Notes under the pieces: generated by a model | What the model saw: the letters and a program-made list of their open reading frames with translations, nothing else | Told to the model about the DNA's origin: nothing | Database searches by the model: none | Assembly: GCA_050290225.1 (NCBI GenBank) | Contig: JBNKHG010000062.1 | Coordinates: forward strand, 1-53,995 | Direction: 5' to 3' | DNA from: JBNKHG01 sp050290225 | GTDB lineage: Bacteria; Pseudomonadota; Gammaproteobacteria; Pseudomonadales; Cellvibrionaceae | Length of the DNA stretch: 53,995 bases | Program-made: the position numbers and the translations under genes | Part shown: in pieces, positions 42,966-51,031 of the stretch | How the letters are laid out: the number at the start of each line of letters is the position of its first letter | Numbering within the stretch: position 1 is the first letter of the stretch

Positions 42966-43867
42966 AAAGTAATCGTTCCGACCTGTTACTGACGGCCATC
43001 GCACCTACCATCTGGGGCAGCACCTACATCGTCACCACCGAGCTCTTGCCGAACTTCTCTCCGATGACGATTGCCATGCTTCGCGCGCTTCCGGCAGGGC
43101 TGCTGTTGCTGTTGATTGTGCGGCAACTGCCGACCGGTATCTGGTGGGCACGTATCTTCATACTCGGCGCGCTAAACTTTTCGATCTTCTTGAGCATGCT
43201 GTTCATCTCGGCTTATCGACTTCCCGGCGGTGTCGCCGCCACGGTCGGGGCGGTGCAGCCGCTGATGGTGGTTGTCCTGGCCTACTTCGTACTCGCCAGC
43301 CCGATCCGCCTGCTATCGATCCTTGCCGCACTGGTGGGCGCCGCCGGTGTCGCACTGCTGGTATTGACCCCAAGTGCCGCACTCGATCCGATCGGCGTTA
43401 TAGCGGGACTTGCCGGGGCCGGCTCCATGGCATGCGGGACGGTACTGGGCCGCAAGTGGCAACCCCCGGTATCCCTGCTCACATTTACCGCCTGGCAACT
43501 GACCGCCGGTGGTCTCCTGTTGATACCGGTGGCCCTCATTTTCGAGCCGTCTATTCCAGTCCCGACCGTGCCCAACCTGTTGGGGCTGATGTGGCTTGGC
43601 CTGATTGGCGCAGCGCTGACCTACAGTCTCTGGTTTCGAGGCATCACACGCCTGGACTCATCGGTCGCTTCATCGCTACTCCTTCTCAGCCCCGTCACCG
43701 CCGTACTGCTCGGATGGCTATTCCTAGATCAGACACTGACCGCACTTCAAATCACCGGCGTCATTTTCGTCATAGGCAGTATCTGGCTTGGCCAACGCGC
43801 CAATCGCCGCGCCGGATACCCTTCCCAGGTGCCCACGGGAACGGGTGCGATAACCGATGGGGTATAA
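42962..43867 (+). CDS. EamA-family (DMT) exporter
   Basis: A 301-residue ten-helix transporter with two EamA repeats: IAPTIWGSTYIVTTELLP in the first, LTYSLWFRGITRLDSSVASS in the second. DMT proteins of this kind export metabolites or drugs. It overlaps the nitroreductase gene by 4 bp, so reduction and export of the same compound class under LysR control is a reasonable reading. It ends with a hydrophilic basic tail. Confidence 0.9.
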   Translation: MKSNRSDLLLTAIAPTIWGSTYIVTTELLPNFSPMTIAMLRALPAGLLLLLIVRQLPTGIWWARIFILGALNFSIFLSMLFISAYRLPGGVAATVGAVQPLMVVVLAYFVLASPIRLLSILAALVGAAGVALLVLTPSAALDPIGVIAGLAGAGSMACGTVLGRKWQPPVSLLTFTAWQLTAGGLLLIPVALIFEPSIPVPTVPNLLGLMWLGLIGAALTYSLWFRGITRLDSSVASSLLLLSPVTAVLLGWLFLDQTLTALQITGVIFVIGSIWLGQRANRRAGYPSQVPTGTGAITDGV

Positions 43868-43913
43868 ATCAATGTGCAAATCAGTGGCGACAAGCCCACG
43901 GCCGTCCCGTATA

Positions 43914-43999
43914 CACCCTCTCCTTCAGGGAGAGGGCTACAGGGATGTCGTCGGTTGGCCACTTCAAGAACATGTGGCCCAGGGTTGGGATGAGGGAGG
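43914..43999 (+). repeat. Dispersed intergenic repeat, copy B
   Basis: Full-length copy: CCCTCTCC-N-GGAGAGGG hairpin, then GGATGTCGTCGGTTGGCCAC, TGTGGCCCAGGGTTGGGATG. It lies just after the EamA gene and may act as its transcript end. See copies A (34041) and C (41194). Confidence 0.75.
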
Positions 44000-44045
44000 C
44001 AAAAAATGCAGTTAACTATGGATAGCGTATTATCCTTCCGATCTA

Positions 44046-44279
44046 TCAGGCCGTTGTTTTTTCTTCTGCCAGTTCACCCGCTTCCTGGATTTCACTCAAC
44101 CCATGCATGAACTCGGGAATCACTTTTATTATCTGGATGATACTAAAAACCAATATACCGTGATGAACGCCCAAAGAGGCTTCGTTAAACGTCACTACGG
44201 TTTCATATCCAGAAGTAATTAAGAGAATGATCCCGCTTAAAAGGTTTAAATAAGGACTTTGAGTAATTTTTCTCAACAT
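44046..44279 (-). CDS. Small two-helix membrane protein
   Basis: A 77-residue protein with membrane helices at about residues 12-30 and 41-58 and an acidic tail (GELAEEKTTA). The ATG at 44279 has GAGGGAGAG about 5 bp upstream. It follows the cobinamide amidohydrolase gene by 11 bp in the same direction, so it is co-transcribed. No family is recognised. Confidence 0.7.
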   Translation of the reverse strand: MLRKITQSPYLNLLSGIILLITSGYETVVTFNEASLGVHHGILVFSIIQIIKVIPEFMHGLSEIQEAGELAEEKTTA

Positions 44280-44290
44280 GTTTCTCTCCC

Positions 44291-44986
44291 TCAAGAAACC
44301 AAAACATATTTATCATCGATACTGGCACGCAAGGCACCCATCATTAATCGCGCCGCGCTCTCGCCAAGCTGGGTATGCTTGCCCGCCCAGCGCTCTGACC
44401 TGCCATCACCCGAGACAATGACCATTGCATCGGTACCGGTTCCGGTAGCGATTCCGCCCGATACAGGGCTGGTGATACCCGCCTCCTGCAAGACCGCACA
44501 CTTGGCTTCGGTCAACAGTATCAATAACTCTGCCATCGTCGCCTGAGATAGACTTAGACTCGTCGCAAAAACGGCATTAATCGTACCCGCCGGTTGCGCC
44601 GACACGGCGCCCCAATCAGCCGGATCACCGGCACGTCTAACGTTATCCAAGCCGCAGGTTAACCACAGCTCCAATGATTCACCGTGGTATTGCTCAGATC
44701 GGTAGCGCAACGTATGCATGGGCGCGGCGGTCATCAAGCCCACTGTCACACCATCCCATCCCTGACAGTCCGCATACTGCTGTAGCCTGTACTCCGGAGG
44801 CTGTGTTGTGTCCGCACCGTCAACCCGAAGGTTCAAAACCCTGTTGGCTTGACAGAAACCACCGTTATGCGGAGCGGAACTCAGGCAAGGACGTGTGCCG
44901 CGCCACGACAGACACACATGATGCTCGGTCTGGCACAGACTAATCGCCGCAACGGCCATTGGCCTCGCTGATCCAGGCTTGGGCAT
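44291..44986 (-). CDS. cbiZ: Adenosylcobinamide amidohydrolase (CbiZ)
   Basis: A 231-residue CbiZ-family protein, which removes the aminopropanol side chain of adenosylcobinamide so that the corrinoid can be salvaged. GTINAVFATSLSLSQATM, the GGIATGTGTDAMVIVSG block and WAGKHTQLGESAARLM are characteristic. Three Cys-containing segments precede these. The start used here, ATG at 44986, overlaps the stop of a 28-codon upstream ORF (TAATG), suggesting coupled translation; an ATG at 45010 is possible but lacks a ribosome site. No other cobalamin gene is in the window, and no cobalamin riboswitch was recognised upstream. Confidence 0.85.
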   Translation of the reverse strand: MPKPGSARPMAVAAISLCQTEHHVCLSWRGTRPCLSSAPHNGGFCQANRVLNLRVDGADTTQPPEYRLQQYADCQGWDGVTVGLMTAAPMHTLRYRSEQYHGESLELWLTCGLDNVRRAGDPADWGAVSAQPAGTINAVFATSLSLSQATMAELLILLTEAKCAVLQEAGITSPVSGGIATGTGTDAMVIVSGDGRSERWAGKHTQLGESAARLMMGALRASIDDKYVLVS

Positions 44987-45072
44987 TACACCTCGCTCAC
45001 TATCCGCCATGTGTTATTCAGTCCCGTTATTGATTTGAAGGATTTCTGGGCAACCCTATTTTTTCGGGCCAT
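44986..45072 (-). CDS. 28-residue upstream ORF coupled to cbiZ
   Basis: Starts ATG at 45072 after a strong GGAGGGGG ribosome site and encodes MARKNRVAQKSFKSITGLNN plus eight more residues, ending on a TAA that shares its last base with the cbiZ ATG (TAATG). The peptide is basic at the N-terminus. It could be a leader peptide for translational coupling or a short protein. No homologue is recognised. Confidence 0.5.
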   Translation of the reverse strand: MARKNRVAQKSFKSITGLNNTWRIVSEV

Positions 45073-45335
45073 ACCCCCTCCTTCAAGTACTCTTATTCGC
45101 GACCTCAGTCTACGGATTGCCTGATTCTTGTCAATTGAACGAGGGGAATCTTGCGTTTGGCTTCTTCCTGCAGGGGGGCGAGGTTAGGTCCCCTATAATC
45201 CCCGCCCGCAGACTAAAGATTTTCCACCATACGCCGATATTTTTTGTACCGCCGGCACAGCCACGGACCACCGTTCCGCCGCGTTGGCCCTAACACACAT
45301 AGCACATCAGGATGGACTCATCGGGAGATCCGGAC

Positions 45336-45653
45336 ATGGCGAACGACAATAACCGCATCCTATTGGAAATCGACAAGATTATTCGCGAGCTCAACAGGGA
45401 GATCATCAACCCGGCCATTCCTGAATTGACGATAGCTGATCTAGGCCCTGTTCTGAAGCTGGTAGCACGGGCACGGTCGGCCTATCTCAAGCAGCTGATG
45501 GACATCGCCAACATCGCCGGTGACGGCCCGCCCCCACCCGAACAGGTCAAGCAGCTGCAACGGCTGCGGCTGACCTTCGAGGAGCTGGTCAAGGGATCGC
45601 AGGCAATCGAAACCGCGATCCAGCGCGGCTATCTGGATGTCAAACCGAGCTAA
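45336..45653 (+). CDS. Small helical protein of unknown function
   Basis: A 105-residue soluble, helix-rich protein (LLEIDKIIRELNREI, LGPVLKLVARARSAYLKQLMDIA, QVKQLQRLRLTFEELV) with a Pro-rich turn (GDGPPPPEQ). No known family. The ATG at 45336 has GGGAG about 9 bp upstream; an in-frame ATG at 45312 lacks one. It is divergent from cbiZ. GC content and codon use match the core genome. Confidence 0.7.
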   Translation: MANDNNRILLEIDKIIRELNREIINPAIPELTIADLGPVLKLVARARSAYLKQLMDIANIAGDGPPPPEQVKQLQRLRLTFEELVKGSQAIETAIQRGYLDVKPS

Positions 45654-45745
45654 GCCAGCTGCTGCGGCACTTTCTCACCAGAGCCGACTCGGACGCCATT
45701 GAATTGACCGACCGGATCTACCCGCCTTTGTCAAACGGCTAATAC

Positions 45746-45766
45746 CTCCCCAGCAAAACTGGGGAG
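45746..45766. terminator. Hairpin after the helical-protein gene
   Basis: CTCCCCAG-CAAAA-CTGGGGAG, an 8-bp perfect stem, followed by a weakly T-rich stretch. It lies between the helical-protein gene and the IS remnant and may end transcription from the left. Confidence 0.55.
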
Positions 45767-45788
45767 TCTCCTGTATTTGTCTAGGAAG

Positions 45789-45828
45789 TACTGTTCGGAC
45801 ACCCATGGAATACTGTTCGGACACCCAT
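45789..45828. repeat. Perfect 18-bp direct repeat at IS end
   Basis: TACTGTTCGGACACCCAT occurs at 45789-45806 and again at 45811-45828, separated by GGAA. It covers the IS3 terminal sequence twice, suggesting a tandem end duplication or a nested or collapsed second copy. Confidence 0.85.
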
Positions 45829-46452
45829 CAATTAAATCTTGGATTTAGATCTTGGATGTCCCTTTTTTGCTATAAAACGGACACATGAATTGTCACGCTG
45901 TCATCGCCTCATATTCAGCTGGTGCTAGGCCTATCCCTGAATGCATCCGCCCGTGGTTGTATTATCGGTTGATGTAATAGTTGAGAGCATACCTGAGTTC
46001 CTTGTCATTATGAAAGGCATTCCGCGGATCAGTTCGGCCTTCACGGTATGGAAAAATGATTCCATATGGGCATTATCTGGAGTAGTTCAGACCAAATCTG
46101 ACACAAGCTCTTAAATCAGTTTCTCGCGATGAATCGATATCGTTCTGATGTTCCTCCACAAGAAACCGTTGCCACTTTTTAACAGATTATTCTCCTGCTT
46201 CTCCTTTTTGATGCGGGTAACCTTTTTTTCGCTTGCCTGCCACAATCTTTCCTTCCCTGCACTCTTTTCTCCATCGTGACAGCATGAATGGGTGGATGTC
46301 GAGTGTTGCGGTTACATCCTTAACCTGCACCCCTTCCAAGTGACTGAGCTGGACGGCCTTGGCTTTGAACTCTTCCGTGTATCGCCATGTCTTCCTCGGT
46401 TGATTCTATCTTGGCATTAAACACTCTCCTGTTAGTAGTGAGTGTCCATTTT
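45789..46452 (-). mobile_element. Decayed IS3-family insertion sequence
   Basis: Read on the minus strand, an OrfA-like frame starts near 46417 (RYTEEFKAKAVQLSHLEG, HPFMLSRWRKECREGKIV) but has a TAG at codon 4 and a frameshift after GKRKK. The catalytic middle of OrfB is missing, and only its C-terminal part remains (46078 to 45893: NAHMESFFHTVKAELIRGM, then YNHGRMHSGIGLAP), with a frameshift and an internal TAA. GGACAC-containing ends (near 45795 and 46440) look like eroded terminal inverted repeats. The element is about 660 bp against the usual 1.2-1.5 kb, so it is inactive. Confidence 0.85.
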
Positions 46453-46500
46453 AGCGGGGGATGTTCAAGTCCCCCTGCCTGGTTTTGTTATATGTTTAAT

Positions 46501-46905
46501 TCAAATCTCAAAAAAATAGTCACTTTCTGGCTCATTAGAAAGTTGAGAGGCTATCATATCCCAAGTTCCATCAGTTGTGAGTTTATCTAGATGAGCCTGG
46601 TGAAGCTCCTTAGACTCCCATGTTTCAACTAATGTAAACTTGTTTGCGTCTGTTGAGCTTCTAAAAACAACCACAGCACGGCAACCGTCAACCTTAGGTA
46701 AATCAGTTTTAACACTATTCATCATATCGTTGAATTCGTCTATTTTTTCTTTCTTCGCTACAAAAGTAATTATGACATTGACTGACATAGTATGCTTTTC
46801 CTTTTCTTTGGACTTATAGGGTAATGCTAATACGTGATTAGCACTTGTTGCAGCAAACAAAGCCACAACAGCTTTTAGCAAGTTTCTTCTGGTCAATATG
46901 CTCAT
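46501..46905 (-). CDS. Tat-exported quinol-monooxygenase-like (ABM) protein
   Basis: A 134-residue protein. The signal (residues 1-28) has the twin-arginine pattern TRRNLLKAVVAL. The mature part is an ABM domain (VNVIITFVAKKEKIDEFNDM, CRAVVVFRSSTDANKF, LVETWESKELHQAHL). ABM monooxygenases oxidise quinols or polyketides without cofactors; Tat export would put this one in the periplasm. The start at 46905 fits the signal; the weak ribosome site is AAGCAG. Preceded on the same strand by an AraC gene. AT-rich. Confidence 0.75.
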   Translation of the reverse strand: MSILTRRNLLKAVVALFAATSANHVLALPYKSKEKEKHTMSVNVIITFVAKKEKIDEFNDMMNSVKTDLPKVDGCRAVVVFRSSTDANKFTLVETWESKELHQAHLDKLTTDGTWDMIASQLSNEPESDYFFEI

Positions 46906-46982
46906 TTCTGCTTCGCATATAATGAGAAGCAAACAGCATAGATCTACGACCAAACAGAACCACCCAAAATCAAGCAAAAATA

Positions 46983-47849
46983 CTACTTTTTAGTCAGTTT
47001 TAGTTTCAATGTCGTTTTCGGTGTGACTCTATACCTCTTCTTATAAGCAGCAATGAAGTGAGATACGTTTTCGTAGCCAACTTCCGCTGATACTTCCGTT
47101 ACATTAAGATTGGTATTATTTAACAATTCCTGTGCCTTGCGTAATCTTTTCGAAATTAACCATTCCTTTGGAGTTGTGGCGTATAGTCTTTTAAATTCAC
47201 GATTAAAGGTTGAAAGACTTCTTCCTGTCAGGAGAGCATAATCATTCACATTCAAATTACTAAGATAGTTTTTTTCCATAAATGTGCGGATGCTTCTTTT
47301 TTTTGTTGGATTAACTATTAAGGAAACAAACTTCTTAGTCTCTTTTTGTAAGCCGAGCAACAGTAAAAATTCCAGAACTTTAATTTCGGCAAGCGATTTA
47401 TTATTCGGCTGTTTCTTGTAGACAATGTCCAGAGATTTCACAAACTCTCCAATCTGACTACTCGCTTTTACTTTTAGTGGATTATTTTGAATATTTTCAA
47501 CGAACGCATACTGACTCATAGCCAAATATTCAGTAATCATTTGATCGCCGATAAAAAATATATACGCCTTAAAGGAATTGTTTTTGGCAACAAAGTCAGA
47601 AACTACATATAAATCTTTAGGAAGCACAACCATTTCATTGTCTTTCACAACCAAACGCATCCCATCATGGTTTTTAACGTATTGCACACCTTCAACCACC
47701 AATAAAACAGCAGTTGTGGAAAGATACATCTTCTTATCCTGAAGGTTTTCAGAAAGCGACTTGAAAAGAATCGAAGAATTATTACCCTTTAGTAGCACCT
47801 CCACTTTCGGGTTTTCATATAGTGAACTTGGTAGGTATTCAAGAAGCAC
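46983..47849 (-). CDS. AraC-family regulator, AT-rich, Bacteroidota-like in style
   Basis: A 288-residue AraC/XylS regulator. The C-terminal 100 residues hold two helix-turn-helix units: YALLTGRSLSTFNREFKRLY and LNVTEVSAEVGYENVSHFIA followed by YKKRYRVTPK. The N-terminal 170 residues are a cupin-like sensing part with many Lys, Asn and Phe residues. Its base composition is strongly AT-rich relative to the window, and its Lys-rich style recalls regulators of Bacteroidota; transfer is inferred. The start is a GTG at 47849. It precedes the ABM gene by 77 bp and may drive it. Confidence 0.88.
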   Translation of the reverse strand: MLLEYLPSSLYENPKVEVLLKGNNSSILFKSLSENLQDKKMYLSTTAVLLVVEGVQYVKNHDGMRLVVKDNEMVVLPKDLYVVSDFVAKNNSFKAYIFFIGDQMITEYLAMSQYAFVENIQNNPLKVKASSQIGEFVKSLDIVYKKQPNNKSLAEIKVLEFLLLLGLQKETKKFVSLIVNPTKKRSIRTFMEKNYLSNLNVNDYALLTGRSLSTFNREFKRLYATTPKEWLISKRLRKAQELLNNTNLNVTEVSAEVGYENVSHFIAAYKKRYRVTPKTTLKLKLTKK

Positions 47850-48124
47850 AGTCGGTAATTACCTTTTCGTATAACGCCTGCCTTTTTGGCAGACAAGATA
47901 AGCGCAGTTTTTTTGCGCTGTACAACCCCGAAGAAAAGGGAACGCGTCCTCTTTTCTCTCCGGTTCGTTACGACGGAGACATCCGCAGCACCGAGATTCG
48001 CTTAGACGAAGATTGGACCGGACAACAGCATACCTTAAAACAGGAAAAACAAAAGCTTGAAAGCCTGCGTAGAGATCTAGAAAAAGCCGCAGATTACCTT
48101 AAAAGAATACCAGGCACTTTTTGA
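47822..48124 (+). pseudogene. Possible remnant of an unidentified gene
   Basis: A 100-codon frame on the plus strand overlapping the AraC start by 28 bp and the LysR end by 31 bp. Its last 50 residues (TLKQEKQKLESLRRDLEKAA, then DYLKRIPGTF) look like a genuine charged helical C-terminus, but the first part contains hairpin-forming T-rich DNA and only a GTG start. Probably the tail of a gene truncated when the AraC module inserted. Confidence 0.35.
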
Positions 48125-48999
48125 ATCAAAAATTCCTGTAGCGCTTTAACCGCGGGCAAAACCCCACGCCGCGATGGCATCAGAATACTGACTTCGGCAT
48201 CACCGGCAGTCCACTCGGACAGTATTCGATGCAAACGCCCCGAGGCAACTTCTGCCCGGCATAAATAGGCGGGCAATGCCACGATGCCCAATCCCTGCAT
48301 AGCGGCGTGCTTGAGTGTTTCCATATCGTCACTGCACAAGCGCGGATTAAAGGGTATCGATGCCTGCGTGCCGTCGGCGCTACGCAGGTTCCAATGACCT
48401 GAAGCCGGCTGCCAACCCAACTTAAGCCCAATGTGGTCGGATAAGTCCTGTGGCGATGTAGGGGCGCCTGCTTTGTCCAGGTAGAGCTGCCCGGCAAACA
48501 TATGCCAGGGCGCGGGGATGAGTCTGCGCTGAATCAGGCTTGAGTCCGGCAAAGCTTCGCTATGCCCCCGAATGGCCAGGTCGATGCCCAACTCCAGCAG
48601 GTCGACATTCTGATTGGTGACTTGTTGAATAATATTCACTTTTGGGTGCTTGCGCAGAAACTGCGCAATCAGGTCATTGAGAAGCGCTTGCGCTATCGCC
48701 ACCGAACAACTGATACGGACGCGGCCGGATAGCACATTGGACTGGCGTTTTATCGTGGCTTCGGCCGCTTCCATTTCGTCCAGCATGGCTCGGGCCCGCT
48801 CGTAAAATGCTTGTCCGATTTCTGTGATGGAGAACTGCCGGGAGCTACGCTGCAGCAAGCGTACACCAAGCCGCTCTTCAAGATGATTAATATGGCGGCT
48901 CAAGCGGGATTTGGGCAGGTCCAGCAGTCGTGCCGCAGGAGAAAAGCCGCGCTGCTCCACGACATGAACAAAGTAAAAGTAATCATTTAGATCAATCAT
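48094..48999 (-). CDS. LysR-family transcriptional regulator
   Basis: A 301-residue LysR regulator. The HTH (VVEQRGFSPAARLLDLPKSRLSRHINHLE, given by its ends VVEQRGFSPAARL and SRLSRHINHLE) and the LLQRSSRQFSITEIG wing are typical. The start at 48999 (MIDLNDYF) is the usual LysR N-terminus; an upstream frame to 49050 would overlap the operator. It is divergent from the pirin gene, with a perfect operator dyad between, and belongs to the LTTR group often paired with pirin and quinone reductases. Confidence 0.9.
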   Translation of the reverse strand: MIDLNDYFYFVHVVEQRGFSPAARLLDLPKSRLSRHINHLEERLGVRLLQRSSRQFSITEIGQAFYERARAMLDEMEAAEATIKRQSNVLSGRVRISCSVAIAQALLNDLIAQFLRKHPKVNIIQQVTNQNVDLLELGIDLAIRGHSEALPDSSLIQRRLIPAPWHMFAGQLYLDKAGAPTSPQDLSDHIGLKLGWQPASGHWNLRSADGTQASIPFNPRLCSDDMETLKHAAMQGLGIVALPAYLCRAEVASGRLHRILSEWTAGDAEVSILMPSRRGVLPAVKALQEFLIQKVPGILLR

Positions 49000-49021
49000 G
49001 GGCCCTCTTACACCTAAATAT

Positions 49022-49039
49022 CGTTCTATAAATAGAACG
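49022..49039. promoter_or_regulatory. LysR operator dyad upstream of pirin
   Basis: CGTTCTAT-AA-ATAGAACG, a perfect 8-bp inverted repeat, with a further ATCGTTCTAT half-site at 49071-49080. It lies in the 120-bp gap between the divergent LysR and pirin genes. Confidence 0.65.
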
Positions 49040-49042
49040 TAG

Positions 49043-49064
49043 AGTAGCATTTTTGCTACTTTTT
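49043..49064 (+). terminator. Terminator-like hairpin in the pirin leader region
   Basis: AGTAGCA-TTTT-TGCTACT plus TTTT, located between the LysR operator and the pirin start. It may be an attenuator or a chance structure next to the promoter. Confidence 0.35.
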
Positions 49065-49119
49065 ACCAGCATCGTTCTATTGGTAAAGTGTTTGGCATCA
49101 ACAGAACAGGAGCTATCCC

Positions 49120-50007
49120 ATGTCAGCACTTGCACAAAACGCACGCACAGAGAGCAACAGTCTTCTGTCTTCACCCCTGGTAAGCGGGAAGTCTCTACAG
49201 ATTGGCGACGGGTTTGACGCACTAAGCTTTAAACAGCAGTACTTTGAGGGTCTGATGGATCCCCTGGTGATGGTCGATCACTATACGATGACCAACCCCA
49301 CCTTTGGCATTCACCCTCATGCCGGCATGTCGGCCGTGTCAGTATTGTTTGAAGACAGTCAGGGCAGTTTTCACAATCGGGATTCGCTCGGCAACGATAT
49401 CGATTTAGAGCCGGGTGACCTCTATTGGCTACAAGCTGGCAGTGGTGCCCTTCACGACGAAGCACCCCGCCCTGGCGCCCTCACCCACGGCTTGCAACTG
49501 TTTGTGAACCTCCCGGCGCGACTTAAGCACGGCTCGCCAGGTTCGCTACACGTCAAAGCGGGGGATATACCCTTGCTGCAAGGTGACGACTATCGTGTGC
49601 GGGTAATGTTGGGGGAGAGTGGCGGTGTAAAAGGTGCGAAATCGCCTGCGCTGCCGGCCACTATTCTGGATGGCAAACTGAATGCCGGTGGGCGCTTTTC
49701 GCATACGCTGGCCGCTCATCACAGTGCCTGGATTTACCCGGTGAACGGCTCCATTCAGGTGGCGCACCAGAACACCTCGATAACCATCCTCGCCGGAAAA
49801 TCGCTCAGCCTGCGTAATGAAGGGGAAGCGACAGACATTGTGCTTCAGGCACCGGCTAACAGTGAAGCCCACTTTGCATTGATTAGTGCCGAACCACTCC
49901 GAGAAAGTTTTATTCAACGCGGCCCCTTTGTGATGAGCACAGCCGAGGAGCTGGACCGTGTTGAGGCGGATTATCGCGCGGGAAGACTGGGCTCAATAAG
50001 CGACTGA
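49120..50007 (+). CDS. Pirin-family protein
   Basis: A 295-residue bicupin pirin. The metal-binding residues are visible: HPHAG (His pair near residue 66) and GALHDE (His and Glu near residues 109-111). FHNRDSLGN and DLYWLQAGSG are conserved pirin blocks. Some pirins are iron-dependent quercetinases or redox sensors. The ATG at 49120 has an AGGAG site. It is followed by a flavin reductase and DUF2798 gene in the same direction, and controlled presumably by the divergent LysR. Confidence 0.92.
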   Translation: MSALAQNARTESNSLLSSPLVSGKSLQIGDGFDALSFKQQYFEGLMDPLVMVDHYTMTNPTFGIHPHAGMSAVSVLFEDSQGSFHNRDSLGNDIDLEPGDLYWLQAGSGALHDEAPRPGALTHGLQLFVNLPARLKHGSPGSLHVKAGDIPLLQGDDYRVRVMLGESGGVKGAKSPALPATILDGKLNAGGRFSHTLAAHHSAWIYPVNGSIQVAHQNTSITILAGKSLSLRNEGEATDIVLQAPANSEAHFALISAEPLRESFIQRGPFVMSTAEELDRVEADYRAGRLGSISD

Positions 50008-50088
50008 CCCTCGATTAGAAAATCAGGTTATTTGTTAACAGAAATACTCTTCAGGCAAGTGAGTATTGGCAAGCAAGAGGAATAGAAA

Positions 50089-50622
50089 ATGAATATTTTA
50101 GCCTTCGCAGCAAGCAACAGTAAAAAGTCCATCAACAAACAGTTGCTCACGTACGCGGCAAGTCTGCTGCAGGATCATAACGTTGAGATAATCGACATCA
50201 ATGATTTCGAACTGCCTATTTACGGTGAAGACCTTGAACGTGAACAGGGTATACCCCGGGTGGCACATCATTTCCTGGCAAAAATCGCCAGCGCCGATGT
50301 GTTGATGATTTCGTATGCGGAACACAATGGCGGCTACGCCGTCGCATATAAAAACCTGTTTGACTGGGCATCCAGGGCCAATATAAACGTTTATCAAGGT
50401 CGGTCGGTGATCATGCTGGCGACTTCACCGGGAGCCGGTGGCGCCAAAAGCGTGTTATCCACGGCTGTTGAATCCGCCCACTTTTTCGACGGAAAAGTAG
50501 CCGCATCTTTTTCGTTACCGAGTTTTTACGACAACTTTGATGTAGAAAAACAGGTCATTTCCCATGCGATATTCAAAAAGCAGCTAATGGATACCGTTGA
50601 TGCAATTCGGGATAAAAAGTAA
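50089..50622 (+). CDS. NAD(P)H-dependent FMN reductase
   Basis: A 177-residue flavodoxin-fold oxidoreductase (NADPH-dependent FMN reductase family): FAASNSKKSINKQLL with the phosphate loop, INDFELPIYGEDLE, and MISYAEHNGGYAVAYKNLFDWAS (given by its ends MISYAEHNGG and KNLFDWAS) carrying the active-site region. It reduces flavins or quinones. The start at 50089 has an AGAGGAA site. Second gene of the pirin operon. Confidence 0.9.
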   Translation: MNILAFAASNSKKSINKQLLTYAASLLQDHNVEIIDINDFELPIYGEDLEREQGIPRVAHHFLAKIASADVLMISYAEHNGGYAVAYKNLFDWASRANINVYQGRSVIMLATSPGAGGAKSVLSTAVESAHFFDGKVAASFSLPSFYDNFDVEKQVISHAIFKKQLMDTVDAIRDKK

Positions 50623-50699
50623 TACGCATAGGGGTAAAAAGGGGCGCCGTTACTTCCGACGTATCAGCGCCTAGGGTATCTACGTTGGAGTGACAAAGA

Positions 50700-50927
50700 A
50701 TGATTTCGAACAAATACAGCTTTCATTTATTCTCGTTTATTATGTCACTCATCATGTCTGGTGTGATTTCACTGGCCATGCTGGCATTCAAGTCTGATTC
50801 ATATGGACAGTTTATACTGAATTGGCCGATAGCCTGGATTACTTCGATGCTGGTTGCTTTTCCGGCAAGTTATGTTGTGGTGCCAACAGCAAGGAGGTTG
50901 GTCTCATTGCTAGTTATTAAGGACTAA
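50700..50927 (+). CDS. DUF2798-family small membrane protein
   Basis: A 75-residue two-helix membrane protein; FIMSLIMSGVISLAMLAFK and the FILNWPIAWITSMLVAFPASYVVVP block (given in part: WPIAWITSMLVAFP) match the DUF2798 family. The function is unknown; these genes often lie beside flavoprotein and LysR genes. It follows the flavin reductase by 77 bp, probably in the same operon. Confidence 0.88.
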   Translation: MISNKYSFHLFSFIMSLIMSGVISLAMLAFKSDSYGQFILNWPIAWITSMLVAFPASYVVVPTARRLVSLLVIKD

Positions 50928-50970
50928 ATAAATGGTGACAATTATGGGCACCCATCTATTGACAAATTGC

Positions 50971-50996
50971 ACAGTGACGGTCATCACCTGACACCC
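50971..50996. repeat. 26-bp direct repeat, left copy
   Basis: ACAGTGACGGTCATCACCTG plus ACACCC. It matches 24 of 26 bases of the copy at 52711-52736. The two copies bracket the divergent LysR-AzoR module. Confidence 0.85.
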
Positions 50997-51031
50997 CAAC
51001 AAAGTCATGAAATTCAGTGCCTGATACTTTA

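Noticed and set aside
45073..45335. Cobalamin riboswitch upstream of cbiZ
   Set aside because: Looked for the GCCACTG-type box and paired stems on the minus strand; not found.
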